Positions 17,433 to 26,009 of a DNA stretch of 37,111 nt are shown piece after piece. The stretch lies in contig CAKQMV010000016.1 in assembly GCA_934255135.1 (NCBI GenBank), positions 1-37,111 of the forward strand. The letters run 5' to 3'. Below the pieces are notes generated by a model that was given only the letters and a program-made list of their open reading frames with translations, made no database searches and was not told the origin of the DNA. The position numbers and the translations under genes are program-made. The stretch is from an uncultured Clostridia bacterium. Its GTDB lineage: Bacteria > Bacillota > Clostridia > Peptostreptococcales > Anaerovoracaceae. The first letter of the stretch is position 1. Each line of letters begins with the position of its first letter.

Positions 17433-17461
17433 ACTGTAATTTTATCATTTTATGGTATCAA
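17433..17461 (-). promoter_or_regulatory. Possible promoter of nnr
   Basis: Minus-strand TTGATA (17456-17461) and TACAGT (17433-17438) at 17-base spacing in the gap between the amidase gene and nnr. Confidence 0.4.
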
Positions 17462-17499
17462 TCTCAATCCTGCATCAGAGTTTTCACATTGTGCGAACA

Positions 17500-18303
17500 C
17501 TACGCGCTGTACTTCTCTGGGTAGATCTCCTTATGCGCCTCCGAAATCGCCTTCGCAATCAGCTTCGCATTCTTATCGATATGGTCGTAGATTTCATTAT
17601 CCCCATCGTTGCTGGTAAAACCTACCTCCGCCAGGCAGCTTGGCATCGTCGGCACACTGTTCTCATAGTAGTCATCCGTCGGATCCTTAAACACACCCGC
17701 CGTAATCGACCTCTCCTCAAAACCGCACTCCACAAAAGCCGCCATCAGCTTCTCTGCCAGAGTCTTCTCCTTATCGGTGCTGTCCGACGGGATGTATATC
17801 TCCGCGCCATTACCCTCAGACGCCTGATTCCTGTGAAATGAAATGAAAAGGTCCGCACTTTTGGCATTCGCCATCAGACCCCTATCCTCTCGGTCAACAT
17901 CCACATCCTCGGTTCGCGACATGTACACCTCATAGCCCATCTGCTTAAGCTCACCAGAAACAGCCTTCGCCAGCTTCAGCGAATCGTCCTTCTCGAACCT
18001 GCCACCGGCATCTGTGCCCGAATCAACACCGCCGTGCCCCGGATCGAGGAAAATAATTCCCGGCTCGTCCTTATCGGCAAAAGACACGTTCTCCGCCGCA
18101 CTTTCTCTGCCGTCATGCGCATCACTTCCCGAGCTGCATCCTCTAACCAGCATCACAATTCCGCCAATAACCAAAACAAGAGCAAGAGCAAACACACTGC
18201 ACCTACGAATCACACGCTTGCGCATCCTCTGTTTCCTCTTCCTCTTGATTATGATTGCCCTAATCTGCTCATCCGTTAAATTTCTGTTATTATAGTTCTC
18301 CAT
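17500..18303 (-). CDS. Membrane-anchored N-acetylmuramoyl-L-alanine amidase (Amidase_3)
   Basis: Zinc amidase cleaving the lactyl-alanine bond of peptidoglycan outside the membrane. In the 267-aa reading a cytoplasmic basic segment (KRKRKQRMRKRVIRR) precedes one transmembrane helix (FALALVLVIGGIVMLV) at about residues 35-52, a short linker, then the catalytic domain. Domain motifs are IFLDPGHGGVDSG (zinc His), FEKDDSLKLAK (zinc Glu), LFISFHRNQ (zinc His) and CLAEVGFTSN (catalytic Glu). I choose ATG 18303 because the preceding 22 residues of the longer frame do not look like family sequence. Neither start has a clear Shine-Dalgarno site. It follows the nuclease-like gene by 66 bases. Confidence 0.85.
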   Translation of the reverse strand: MENYNNRNLTDEQIRAIIIKRKRKQRMRKRVIRRCSVFALALVLVIGGIVMLVRGCSSGSDAHDGRESAAENVSFADKDEPGIIFLDPGHGGVDSGTDAGGRFEKDDSLKLAKAVSGELKQMGYEVYMSRTEDVDVDREDRGLMANAKSADLFISFHRNQASEGNGAEIYIPSDSTDKEKTLAEKLMAAFVECGFEERSITAGVFKDPTDDYYENSVPTMPSCLAEVGFTSNDGDNEIYDHIDKNAKLIAKAISEAHKEIYPEKYSA

Positions 18304-18369
18304 AATGGGAATTCTATAATAAATTCCAATATTTGTAAATTTTAAATTCACTCCCAATGAAGCCACCAC

Positions 18370-19176
18370 TTAAGCCGCCACCGAAATGAATTGTTCAAGG
18401 GCATCTCTTGCGCCCATATACGTAAACTTGTTATCTAATGTCTCAGTAGTAACTATAAAATTGATTCCAAGATACCACCCCAATTCATTGAGACCGATAA
18501 TTTTGCTATAACTTCTGGCTGCATAATCCTGTTTCTCTAGTTTTCCAAGATGCTCCCACATATACTCAGCCCCGGTAATCGGATCAGCTATTATAAAATC
18601 TGGATACACCACCTTGCCATTGGACAGAACCACCTTCGGCTCATACACAAAAGGTATCCCAAGCGAGTACAGCATATCCACAATAATCGCCTCCGACTTG
18701 GATCGAACCATAATCCCTGCCGTCGTCGGAATATCATGCGATGTCGGATCTGGCTCCAGACATTCATACTTCTTGTTTAGCTTTTCCTGCCAATCATTAC
18801 TGAACTCAGGATAATACTTTTTAATAAGTCTGTAAAATTCAGAAACATACTTGTCCCTGATAAATTCCCGTGGCTCCTTCTTAATATCATTCAGATATTT
18901 GTTAATATGTTTGAGACGTGTCTCATAACATGTCTTCCGTTGTTCTAATACCTTGCGCAATGCCAGTGTTGCAGCAAGGAGCTCCTCACCAAACGGAATA
19001 TTATGCTCATTTGTATCATGCTCATCATCCTCGTTCTTATATTTATAAAAAAAGCTTTTTCTTTTTCTATAAATATATAGATTCTTCTTAGGTAACGTAG
19101 GCAATATCTTGCTGTACTTCTTCAGTTCAGACTCATAGAACTTTGCCATATCTTCAAGTTTCCTCAATACGTTCAT
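18370..19176 (-). CDS. Putative PD-(D/E)XK nuclease-like protein, paralogue A
   Basis: No named family comes to mind; the nuclease reading is inferred from motifs. The 268 aa divide into a charged, probably coiled-coil N-terminal half (residues 1-125) and a C-terminal domain. In the latter, RSKSE (E162), VYPDF (D193) and MWEHLG (E208) are spaced like the acidic residues of PD-(D/E)XK nucleases that end in an E-H-(F/L)-G motif, as in some helicase-associated nuclease domains. A lysine at about 225 follows. The protein at 30738-31547 keeps the same residues at nearly identical positions. AAGGAGG lies 11 bases before ATG 19176 and a good promoter at 19202-19229 fixes this start over a longer frame. 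A palindrome array lies beyond that promoter (19437-19838). No transposase or methylase is adjacent. Confidence 0.7.
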   Translation of the reverse strand: MNVLRKLEDMAKFYESELKKYSKILPTLPKKNLYIYRKRKSFFYKYKNEDDEHDTNEHNIPFGEELLAATLALRKVLEQRKTCYETRLKHINKYLNDIKKEPREFIRDKYVSEFYRLIKKYYPEFSNDWQEKLNKKYECLEPDPTSHDIPTTAGIMVRSKSEAIIVDMLYSLGIPFVYEPKVVLSNGKVVYPDFIIADPITGAEYMWEHLGKLEKQDYAARSYSKIIGLNELGWYLGINFIVTTETLDNKFTYMGARDALEQFISVAA

Positions 19177-19201
19177 ACGTCTCTGTGCCTCCTTGAGGTG
19201 G

Positions 19202-19229
19202 ATTATACACATCAAAAAATCCAAGTCAA
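19202..19229 (-). promoter_or_regulatory. Promoter of nuclease-like gene A
   Basis: Minus-strand TTGACT (19224-19229) and TATAAT (19202-19207) with a 16-base spacer, giving a leader of only about 20 bases. The palindrome array is upstream of this promoter, so it is not part of the gene's own mRNA. Confidence 0.75.
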
Positions 19230-19373
19230 ACAATGTGTAAAGCCTATGTATTGTTAAAATCCGACACTTTATTCCCTAATAAGACAAAGGTTACATAAAA
19301 TTCATACACTAACAGCATGCGAAAGTGTGAATGTATTTTTTCAGAATATTTTTGATAATCCATAGTTCCTGAA

Positions 19374-19394
19374 AACCAGCAATAATTGCTGGTT
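19374..19394. repeat. Perfect hairpin between array A and gene A
   Basis: CCAGCAAT and ATTGCTGG, extended by AA/TT, form a near-perfect palindrome followed on the minus strand by TTTTC. It may insulate gene A from transcription coming through the array. Confidence 0.55.
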
Positions 19395-19436
19395 ATAACT
19401 GTTATAGCTGTTCCACCAAGATGCATTTACATTACA

Positions 19437-19838
19437 TAGCACATAGTACGGTATAGAGCACAGCACTTTTTAATCTGTCTATACCAACCGGTATAGACAA
19501 TCATACTTTTGAAAATCTCTATACCAGATGGTAGAGAGCATACTTTTTTTCATTTTGTCTATACCCAGTTGTTATAGTCATTTGCCACCAGATGGTAGAG
19601 AGAACTCCAAAAGCATCTATCCCTATACCAAAACAGCTTGATAATGGTATCAAATTCAGCAAAAGTTCTAATATGTTTGCAATCAACTCTTATGAAATCC
19701 AGAACTATTGGTATAGAGAATTCAAAAAGTACCCGCCTCTATACCGCTTGGTATAGAGAAAATAAAAACCATTGCCCTCTATACCGCTTGGTATAGACAA
19801 TCACAAAATATCAAAGCTCTATACCCGTAAGCCCCTTC
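19437..19838. repeat. Array A: 22-bp palindromes at 40-bp period with an 80-bp core
   Basis: The unit is CTCTATACC-N4-GGTATAGAG (or with GTC/GAC ends). Units start at 19437 (left arm decayed), 19477, 19517, 19557, 19581 (left arm decayed), 19737, 19777 and 19817 (right arm decayed). Between most neighbours the gap is exactly 18 bases. One unit (19621-19718) is split by an 80-bp core (19630-19709) that lacks the palindrome. Gaps are AT-rich and mostly contain an A-run near the middle. The 40-bp period is not a multiple of three and all frames have stops, so this is not coding. It lies between the pyr operon terminator and gene A. Confidence 0.9.
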
Positions 19839-19858
19839 GAGGCAAAGATATCCTGCAA

Positions 19859-19934
19859 GAAGTGCGCTCCGCACTTCCACCGTCTCCCTCCAAAAAACAA
19901 AAATGCATTCCAGTGTCAACGACAATGGAATGCA
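19859..19934 (-). terminator. Terminator of the pyr operon (plus adjacent small hairpin)
   Basis: On the minus strand TGCATTCCA (19934 side) and TGGAATGCA pair around a 13-base loop, then TTTTTGTTTTTTGG follows. It lies about 60 bases after the pyrB stop. A second short hairpin, AAGTGCG/CGCACTT, is at 19859-19876. Confidence 0.85.
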
Positions 19935-19995
19935 CCTTCTTATTCATATGATATCGCCCAACGGGCTATATCTTCACCAAGCCCAGCGGCCTCAT

Positions 19996-21090
19996 TTATT
20001 CCTCCACGATCTTCGAATCGCAGTACGCGCACAGGAGCTTTCCGCCCTTACCATGCTTGAATCTCATCTTAAGTCCGCGCTCGAAATGTGTTATACACTT
20101 AGGGTTGCTGCACTTGCAAGTCTCACCAACCTCGGCTTCATCGATATCATCATATCTCTTGATTGGCTCCTTAGAACCTCTCTCAATAAGATCAAGAATC
20201 AGTGCTCTTCTTACAATCTTGCCGCACATTACCTGCTGGAAGAACTGGATTCTTGGATCGTCATCCACATCAGTTGAAATCTCATCGACTCTTGGGAGTG
20301 GATGCATTACGATCATCTTTTTCTTAGCTCTTTCCATCTTCTCCTTGTCGAGAACGTACATGCCAGCAAGTCTGTCGTACACTGCAAGATCAGTAAATCT
20401 CTCCTTCTGAATTCTTGTCATGTACAGAATGTCAAGCTCTGGCAGCGCATCCTCGAGAGAAGAAACCTCCTCATACTTTGCGCCGGAATCTGTGATGAGA
20501 TTCTTAAGACCTTTTGGCAGAGCGAGCTCTTCCGGTGCGATCAGAACGAACTCAACATTCTCGTATCTTAGGAGTGCCTCGATAAGTGAGTGAACGGTTC
20601 TGCCGTACTTAAGATCTCCGCAGAAGCCGATTTTCAGGTTGTTCAAGCGGCCAAAATTCTTTCTTATTGTATACAGGTCTGTCAGTGTCTGTGTTGGGTG
20701 GCTGTGTCCGCCGTCTCCCGCATTGATGACCGGTACTGATGATGCCTCGGCTGCGACCATCGCTGTGCCCTCGAGGTTGTGTCTGATTGCGATGATGTCT
20801 GCGAAGCATGATATAACCTTCATTGTGTCTGAAACAGTCTCGCCCTTAGATGCTGAAGACGCTTTGGCATCTGAAAATCCGATTACGTTTCCGCCGAGCT
20901 CGATCATTGCAGACTCATGGCTGAGTCTTGTTCTTGTGCTTGGCTCGTAGAAAAGTGTCGCAAGCTTCAGGTTGTTGCAGCTTGACTTATATCTTCTTGG
21001 ATGTTCTTCAATATCGTCAGCAAGCCTGAACAGATCCTCGAGCTCATCGAGGCTGTAGTCTGTGATGCTGACAAGATCTCTCTTATACAT
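19996..21090 (-). CDS. pyrB: Aspartate carbamoyltransferase fused to a PyrI-type zinc domain
   Basis: Condenses carbamoyl phosphate and aspartate, the first committed step of UMP synthesis. Residues 1-305 are the catalytic chain, with FYEPSTRTRLSHESAM (carbamoyl phosphate loop), GDGGHSHPTQTLTDL and MHPLPRVDEIS. Residues about 320-364 add a four-Cys domain: C327-x4-C332-x21-C354-x2-C357, with CSNPKCITH and LCAYCDSK, closely matching the zinc domain of the PyrI regulatory chain. The nucleotide-binding allosteric domain of PyrI (about 100 residues) is absent, and no separate pyrI gene is nearby. This suggests the zinc domain is kept for oligomer contacts rather than ATP/CTP control. It is the last gene of the operon, 120 bp after pyrE. 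Confidence 0.93.
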   Translation of the reverse strand: MYKRDLVSITDYSLDELEDLFRLADDIEEHPRRYKSSCNNLKLATLFYEPSTRTRLSHESAMIELGGNVIGFSDAKASSASKGETVSDTMKVISCFADIIAIRHNLEGTAMVAAEASSVPVINAGDGGHSHPTQTLTDLYTIRKNFGRLNNLKIGFCGDLKYGRTVHSLIEALLRYENVEFVLIAPEELALPKGLKNLITDSGAKYEEVSSLEDALPELDILYMTRIQKERFTDLAVYDRLAGMYVLDKEKMERAKKKMIVMHPLPRVDEISTDVDDDPRIQFFQQVMCGKIVRRALILDLIERGSKEPIKRYDDIDEAEVGETCKCSNPKCITHFERGLKMRFKHGKGGKLLCAYCDSKIVEE

Positions 21091-21104
21091 AGTCGTTCCC
21101 TCTT

Positions 21105-21200
21105 CCCTAAAAACTTCTCTAAAATCTCTTAAAATCTCTCTAAAATCATCTGAAGGTCCCGGTGACTTCCCTAAAGTCCACCGGAACCTTCTTAAAGTCC
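21105..21200 (-). repeat. pyrE-pyrB intergenic hairpin and direct repeats
   Basis: On the minus strand GGTTCCGGTGGACT and AGTCACCGGGACC form a strong stem with a CCCTAA-type loop. They are followed by three or four imperfect copies of GATTTTAGAGA before the pyrB ribosome binding site. No U-run follows the hairpin, so it looks like an mRNA stability or processing element rather than a terminator. Confidence 0.6.
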
Positions 21201-21210
21201 TGCTTAAATC

Positions 21211-21828
21211 TTATAGTGATCTTGTAAAGCTGATTACCTCGTCGCCCTGCTCAGGAGTTACATAACCCTCAGTCTTAGCAAACTCGATAAGCTTTGAGAT
21301 TGTGCAAAGGCTTGTCTTCTCGCAGTTAGCAGCTGCAAAAGCCTCGTCAGCCTTAGTTGTCTCGTATGTGAAAATGCTCACAACGCCGAGCACCTCAGCG
21401 CCAGCCTCTCTAAGAGCCTCAACAACCTCGATTGAAGACATTCCTGTTGAGATAAGATCCTCAACAACAACTACCTTGTCCCCAGCATTCAGCTTTCCTT
21501 CGATTCTGTTGTTTCTGCCGTGTGACTTTGAGCTTGATCTTACGTAGCCCATTGGCTTGCCCATAATGTGAGCAGCGATAGCTCCGTGAGCGATACCTGC
21601 AGTTGCAGTTCCCATGATTACGTCACACTCAGGATACTTCTCCTCGATAACTCTTGCCATCTCGTTCTCAACAATATCTCTTACCTCAGGTGCAGTGAGG
21701 ATAAGTCTGTTATCGCAGTAGATAGGGCTCTTGATTCCTGAAGCCCATGTGAAAGGCTCCTCAGGTCTCAGAAATACAGCCTTAATATCAAGAAGGCCTC
21801 TTGCAATCTCATTAATCTTTGATGACAT
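21211..21828 (-). CDS. pyrE: Orotate phosphoribosyltransferase
   Basis: Converts orotate and PRPP to OMP. 205 aa. The PRPP-binding motif is VVVVEDLISTGMSS. The N-terminal KAVFLRPEEPFTWASGIKSPIYCDNR is the conserved orotate-site block, and GTATAGIAHGAI is the phosphate loop. It lies between pyrF (57 bp upstream) and pyrB. Length and motifs are those of the clostridial class. Confidence 0.96.
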   Translation of the reverse strand: MSSKINEIARGLLDIKAVFLRPEEPFTWASGIKSPIYCDNRLILTAPEVRDIVENEMARVIEEKYPECDVIMGTATAGIAHGAIAAHIMGKPMGYVRSSSKSHGRNNRIEGKLNAGDKVVVVEDLISTGMSSIEVVEALREAGAEVLGVVSIFTYETTKADEAFAAANCEKTSLCTISKLIEFAKTEGYVTPEQGDEVISFTRSL

Positions 21829-21885
21829 AATAGTCTCCCTTCGTTCCTATATAATTATTCTTTCGTTTGTTAACCGTCGTGCGTA

Positions 21886-22599
21886 TTACTTAAGCTCGTC
21901 TGCGCATCTTCTGTATGCCGCAACAGGATCCTCTGCAGCAGTAATGCTTCTTCCGATTACGAGATAATCTGATCCGAGCTCCTTAGCTCTTGCAGGAGTA
22001 GCAACTCTTGACTGGTCGCCTGCAGCATCTCCTAGAAGTCTGATACCAGGAGTGATAGTAAGGAAATCATCACCAACATTCTCGTGAATCATACCTGCTT
22101 CCCAAGCGGAACATACGACACCGTCGAGACCCGAATTTTTGGCATTCTTAGCGTAAGCAACAACTGTATCTGCAACTGTACCAGGAATTCCAAGCTCGTT
22201 ATTCATAAGCTCCTGATCTGTTGATGTGAGCTGAGTTACTGCGATCATCAGAGGCTTTCTTCCCTCGATGTTCTCTCTGCCCTCGTTGAAGCCCTTAACT
22301 GCTGCAGCCATCATCTTAGAACCTCCGGCAGCGTGAACGTTAACCATGTCAACGCCGAGACCTGCCATTACCTTCATTGCGCTTCCTACAGTGTTAGGAA
22401 TATCGTGAAGCTTAAGGTCAAGGAAAATGCTGTAGCCTCTCTTCTTAAGCTCCTTAAGAATTGCCGGGCCTTCGCTGTAATAAAGCTCCATTCCTACCTT
22501 CACCCAAGGCTTGTCCTCTACAGCCTCGAACTTGTCAAGAAACTCCAGAGCCTTAGCTCCTGTCGGAAAATCAAGTGCAATAATAATTTCAGGTTTCAT
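21886..22599 (-). CDS. pyrF: Orotidine 5'-phosphate decarboxylase
   Basis: Decarboxylates OMP to UMP, the final step. 237 aa, TIM barrel. IIALDFPTG opens the barrel, DLKLHDIPNTV is the catalytic Asp-Lys block (with the distal Asp), and ITPGIRLLGDAAGDQ is the phosphate-binding loop, followed by DYLVIGRSITAAEDP. It starts 2 bases after pyrD ends, so translation is probably coupled. Confidence 0.97.
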   Translation of the reverse strand: MKPEIIIALDFPTGAKALEFLDKFEAVEDKPWVKVGMELYYSEGPAILKELKKRGYSIFLDLKLHDIPNTVGSAMKVMAGLGVDMVNVHAAGGSKMMAAAVKGFNEGRENIEGRKPLMIAVTQLTSTDQELMNNELGIPGTVADTVVAYAKNAKNSGLDGVVCSAWEAGMIHENVGDDFLTITPGIRLLGDAAGDQSRVATPARAKELGSDYLVIGRSITAAEDPVAAYRRCADELK

Positions 22600-22601
22600 A
22601 T

Positions 22602-23567
22602 TTATACAACTCCTCTAATTTCGTTAAGGTTTGAAATGCCGAGCTCAGCCATTCTCTTAGGAAGGTTTCTGATGATATCAGGGCAAACCCATGGATCGAT
22701 AAGGTTCGCACTTCCTACCTCGATAGCAGTTGCTCCGGCCATAATCATTTCAAGCACATCGTCTGCAGTCTGGATACCGCCGATTCCGATGATTGGAAGG
22801 TCTACCGCATGGAAAACCTCGTTAACCATTCTCATTGCAATCGGTCTGATAGCAGGACCTGAAAGTCCGGCATACTTCTCAGATGTGATAGTCTTTCTAG
22901 TCTTAAGGTCGATTCTCATCGCCTTGAAGTTGTTGATAAGGCTGATTCCGTCAGCGCCGCCAGCCTCACAAGCCTTCGCGATCTCCGCGATTGAAGTTAC
23001 ATTAGGAGTAAGCTTCATGAAAAGTGGCTTATCAGTAGCAGCTCTGCAAGCCTTAGTAATCTTCTCTGCAAGCACCGGGTCAGCGCCAAAAGATGATCCG
23101 CCGTGGTGCACATTCGGACAGCTGATGTTGATCTCGAACATGTCGATCTCATCCATAGCAGTAAGTCTTCTTACAGCCTCTGCATAACCATCAACACTGA
23201 ACTCACTTACATTAGACACGATAGGTCCGTGATAAATCTCTCTAAGCGCAGGAATGTCCTCCTTCATGTAATGCTCGATTCCAGGGTTCTGAAGACCGAT
23301 TGAATTAAGCATTCCGCTTGTGCACTCCGCAATTCTAGGAAGCTGGTTACCATATCTTGGCTCTAAAGTCACACTCTTAGTAACAAGAGCACCGAGGAGG
23401 TTCAGATCATAAAGCTCCTTGTACTCCATTCCGTATCCGTAAGTACCACTTGCAGGCATAACCGGATTAGCCAGCTCAATACCAGCAAGATTCACTCTCA
23501 TATCAGCACCGGCAGCCGCCGAAGCCTCAGCCCATCCAGGCGCATTAGTCTTTACAGTTTCTGCCAT
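22602..23567 (-). CDS. pyrD: Dihydroorotate dehydrogenase class 1B, catalytic subunit
   Basis: FMN enzyme oxidising dihydroorotate to orotate with electrons passed through PyrK to NAD. 321 aa. Residues LAGIELANPVMPASGTYGYG start the barrel, NISCPNVHHGG contains the catalytic Cys of class 1B, KLTPNVTSIAEIA the FMN lysine, and GIGGIQTADDVLEMI the phosphate-binding loop. The first 22 residues (Ala-rich) are longer than usual. AAGGAG supports this start, and the gene overlaps the end of pyrK by 16 bases. Confidence 0.96.
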   Translation of the reverse strand: MAETVKTNAPGWAEASAAAGADMRVNLAGIELANPVMPASGTYGYGMEYKELYDLNLLGALVTKSVTLEPRYGNQLPRIAECTSGMLNSIGLQNPGIEHYMKEDIPALREIYHGPIVSNVSEFSVDGYAEAVRRLTAMDEIDMFEINISCPNVHHGGSSFGADPVLAEKITKACRAATDKPLFMKLTPNVTSIAEIAKACEAGGADGISLINNFKAMRIDLKTRKTITSEKYAGLSGPAIRPIAMRMVNEVFHAVDLPIIGIGGIQTADDVLEMIMAGATAIEVGSANLIDPWVCPDIIRNLPKRMAELGISNLNEIRGVV

Positions 23568-24283
23568 TCTATTATCTCCTTATCAAATACTGGGCCCTCC
23601 TTGCATACACGCATTGGTCCCTCTAGAGTATTAATCGAGCATCCCATGCAAGCGCCAAAACCGCAGCCCATTCTTGCCTCGAGACTGAACTGACCCTTCT
23701 CAACCTTAGGATCGAGCGCCTTGAGCATTCCTGTAGGACCGCAGGCACATGCGTACTCCGCGCGGGCAAAAGCATCGGTTACAAATCCCTGTCTTCCGTT
23801 GCTTCCGTCTGCTGTCAGTATCTCGATATTCTCGCAGAGATATCTGAACTCGTCGATGAGAAAGAAGTCATCCTTAGTATTGAAGCCAAGAACGACCTTA
23901 GCGCTCTTACCCTGCATGATAAGCTCCTTCATCAGGCCGAGCATTGGTGGAATTCCGATTCCGCCGGCAATCAGGTAAGCTCCATCAGGAATCGCATCAA
24001 CATCGTAGCCGTTACCACAACCAGTGATTGAATCAACAATCTCGCCAGGCTCCATCTTGCTTAGGATCTCAGTACCCTCACCAACAACCTTGTAGATGAT
24101 AGTGTATCTGTCGCTGTCATAGTAGCAGACAGAAATAGGTCTTCTGAGGAACTTGCCAGGAACCCCAATCATAGCGAACTGTCCAGGTCTTGTAAACTTG
24201 CTCTCCTCTGTCTCGAGAGTCATCTTGTAGATGCCCTCCGCAAGCTTCTTGTTCTCGATAATTCTGCTTACTTCTCTATCCAT
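23552..24283 (-). CDS. pyrK: Dihydroorotate dehydrogenase electron transfer subunit
   Basis: FAD and [2Fe-2S] protein partnering PyrD in a heterotetramer. 243 aa. The ferredoxin-reductase-like FAD domain contains FLRRPISVCYYD, and the NAD domain contains GGIGIPPMLGLMKEL. The C-terminal cluster site reads GCGFGACMGCSI followed by MRVCKEG, providing the four Cys ligands. It overlaps pyrC by 8 bases and pyrD by 16, indicating tight coupling. Confidence 0.96.
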   Translation of the reverse strand: MDREVSRIIENKKLAEGIYKMTLETEESKFTRPGQFAMIGVPGKFLRRPISVCYYDSDRYTIIYKVVGEGTEILSKMEPGEIVDSITGCGNGYDVDAIPDGAYLIAGGIGIPPMLGLMKELIMQGKSAKVVLGFNTKDDFFLIDEFRYLCENIEILTADGSNGRQGFVTDAFARAEYACACGPTGMLKALDPKVEKGQFSLEARMGCGFGACMGCSINTLEGPMRVCKEGPVFDKEIIEWQKL

Positions 24284-25421
24284 AAACCACCTCTCCGTTT
24301 CTTATGGTAAACATAGGCTTTCCGTATACCTTCCATCCGTCAAATGGAGTGCTTCTTCCCATAGTCTTAAACTCCGCAGGGTTGATAGTGTACTCATTTG
24401 CAAAATCAACCACAACGAGGTCATCAGGATTCTCAAGTCCAAAGCGTTTCCTTGGATTAATAGACATAATCTCTGAAAGCTGATTTAACGTAATTATACC
24501 TGTTCTTACAAGTCCTGTATACAGAACAGGGAAAGCAGTCTCAAGTCCCACGATTCCATTCATGCTTCGTGCAAAACCTCTTGACTTCTCCTCTTCTGAA
24601 TGTGGCGCGTGGTCTGTCGCAATCATATCAACAGTTCCATCAGTGATACCCTCAATCAGCGCATCTCTGTCATCCGGAGTCTTGATTGGTGGATTCATCT
24701 TGAATCTTCCGCCATTCTCAGGCTCACGGCTTAGGAACTTCTCAACATCGTCAGTATCGAGCACCAGATAGTGAGGCGCAGTCTCGCAGGTCACATTAAC
24801 GCCGCTCTTTTTCGCATCCCTTATAACCTGAACGCTCTCTCTGCATGAAATGTGACATACATGGTAAGCTACACCAGTCTCATCCGCAAGCTTAAGGTCT
24901 CTTTCGATCTGTCTCCACTCACTCTCTCTCACCTTGCCCTCTGCCAAAAGCTCCATGTCTTCGCAGTGCGCAACGATCATCTTATCCAGAGTCTTTGCTC
25001 TCTCCATAGCCTCCCGCATCATTCCGCCATCCTGAACTCCGAAGCCATCATCCGAAAATGCGATTACATATGGCGCGATTGCCTCCATGTTGGCCATCTT
25101 GCCCTCGCCTCTTCCAGCTTCTGTGATAGTCCCGTAAGGATGAACGCCGATCACGGCGTCCTTCTCAATTATCTCAAGCTGCTTTCTTACAGCCTCGAGA
25201 TTAGAAGGCGCAGGATTTAGATTAGGCATAGTGCACACATCTGTAAAACCACCAGCTGCTGCAGCCATGCTACCTGACGCTATAGTCTCCTTATACTCAT
25301 AGCCTGGCTCTCTAAAGTGAACATGCACATCCACAAAAGCAGGCAAAACAAAAGAGTTATCAAGAGAGATAACTCTTCCATCATTTAATATTAACTTGTC
25401 GTTGTTAATTACTGTCTTCAT
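24276..25421 (-). CDS. pyrC: Dihydroorotase
   Basis: Zinc amidohydrolase cyclising carbamoyl aspartate. 381 aa from ATG 25421, chosen because GGAGGAG precedes it and MKTVINNDKLILNDGR is a family-like beginning. A longer frame reaches 25460. Metal motifs are DVHVHFREPGYEYKE, the ISCRESV region (preceded by HVCH), and ATDHAPHSEEEK. First of the six pyr genes in transcription order, 39 bases after the RDD protein gene. No PyrR attenuator was recognised upstream. Confidence 0.95.
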   Translation of the reverse strand: MKTVINNDKLILNDGRVISLDNSFVLPAFVDVHVHFREPGYEYKETIASGSMAAAAGGFTDVCTMPNLNPAPSNLEAVRKQLEIIEKDAVIGVHPYGTITEAGRGEGKMANMEAIAPYVIAFSDDGFGVQDGGMMREAMERAKTLDKMIVAHCEDMELLAEGKVRESEWRQIERDLKLADETGVAYHVCHISCRESVQVIRDAKKSGVNVTCETAPHYLVLDTDDVEKFLSREPENGGRFKMNPPIKTPDDRDALIEGITDGTVDMIATDHAPHSEEEKSRGFARSMNGIVGLETAFPVLYTGLVRTGIITLNQLSEIMSINPRKRFGLENPDDLVVVDFANEYTINPAEFKTMGRSTPFDGWKVYGKPMFTIRNGEVVYG

Positions 25422-25460
25422 AACTCCTCCAAGAAAAAATTCTAAACATACTTCTTGCAA

Positions 25461-25982
25461 TTATACCACGGCATTAAGCTCCTGTGTATCCTTTACATCA
25501 ATAACATATGTATCAAGAATCTTATCATGCCATCCGCGGTTCCTATCATCGATCAGAATCCAGATATATCCAAGACAGAATACAGGCTGGCAAGCCCTCT
25601 TCACGATAAACTCTCTAAGAAGCATCCACCAGATTCCAACCGGCTTGCCATCAATTGAAGACACAACCTTAAGCCCCAGAATTGCCTTACCAATCGACTG
25701 TGACTTAGTATAGAAATAAATCTGCACGCCAGTATATACAAGTCCAACAATAATACAGAAAAATATAGCACCAGCTCCCACAAGCGAGCTCGTATCATAC
25801 TGATACGCATACCCTAAATCATCATGCCCATAATAACTGTACGGCATCATCGCACTCGCACTAAATACTCCGAAAACTGCCACAGAAACAACCATCAGAA
25901 CAATGCATGGCACAACCATATCAATAAGCGCCGCCGCAAATCTCTTACCACGTGACGCCAACTTCATCCTCATCTTAGCCAT
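25461..25982 (-). CDS. RDD-family membrane protein
   Basis: 173 aa. Arg, Asp and Asp landmarks are visible: ASRGKRFAAALIDMVVP near the N-terminus, with a first membrane helix (VVPCIVLMVVSVAVFGVF). A second helix at about residues 70-90 contains AIFFCIIVGLVYTGV. Then come SIGKAILGLKVV and a terminal VFCLGYIWILIDDRNRGWHDKI, all typical of RDD proteins. Some relatives are ion transporters or antiporters, but most are uncharacterised. GGAGG precedes ATG 25982. It lies upstream of pyrC with no terminator between, so it may lead the pyr transcript. Confidence 0.88.
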   Translation of the reverse strand: MAKMRMKLASRGKRFAAALIDMVVPCIVLMVVSVAVFGVFSASAMMPYSYYGHDDLGYAYQYDTSSLVGAGAIFFCIIVGLVYTGVQIYFYTKSQSIGKAILGLKVVSSIDGKPVGIWWMLLREFIVKRACQPVFCLGYIWILIDDRNRGWHDKILDTYVIDVKDTQELNAVV

Positions 25983-26009
25983 TCTACCTACCTCCATAAA
26001 TCAGGGCCG

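Noticed and set aside
19244..19426. 60-residue open frame between gene A and array A
   Set aside because: No family resemblance or ribosome binding site, and it spans the hairpin at 19374-19394.
19437..19838. CRISPR array
   Set aside because: Repeats are perfect palindromes of 22 bp with only 18-base gaps, the gaps are conserved in the second copy (array B), and there are no cas genes.
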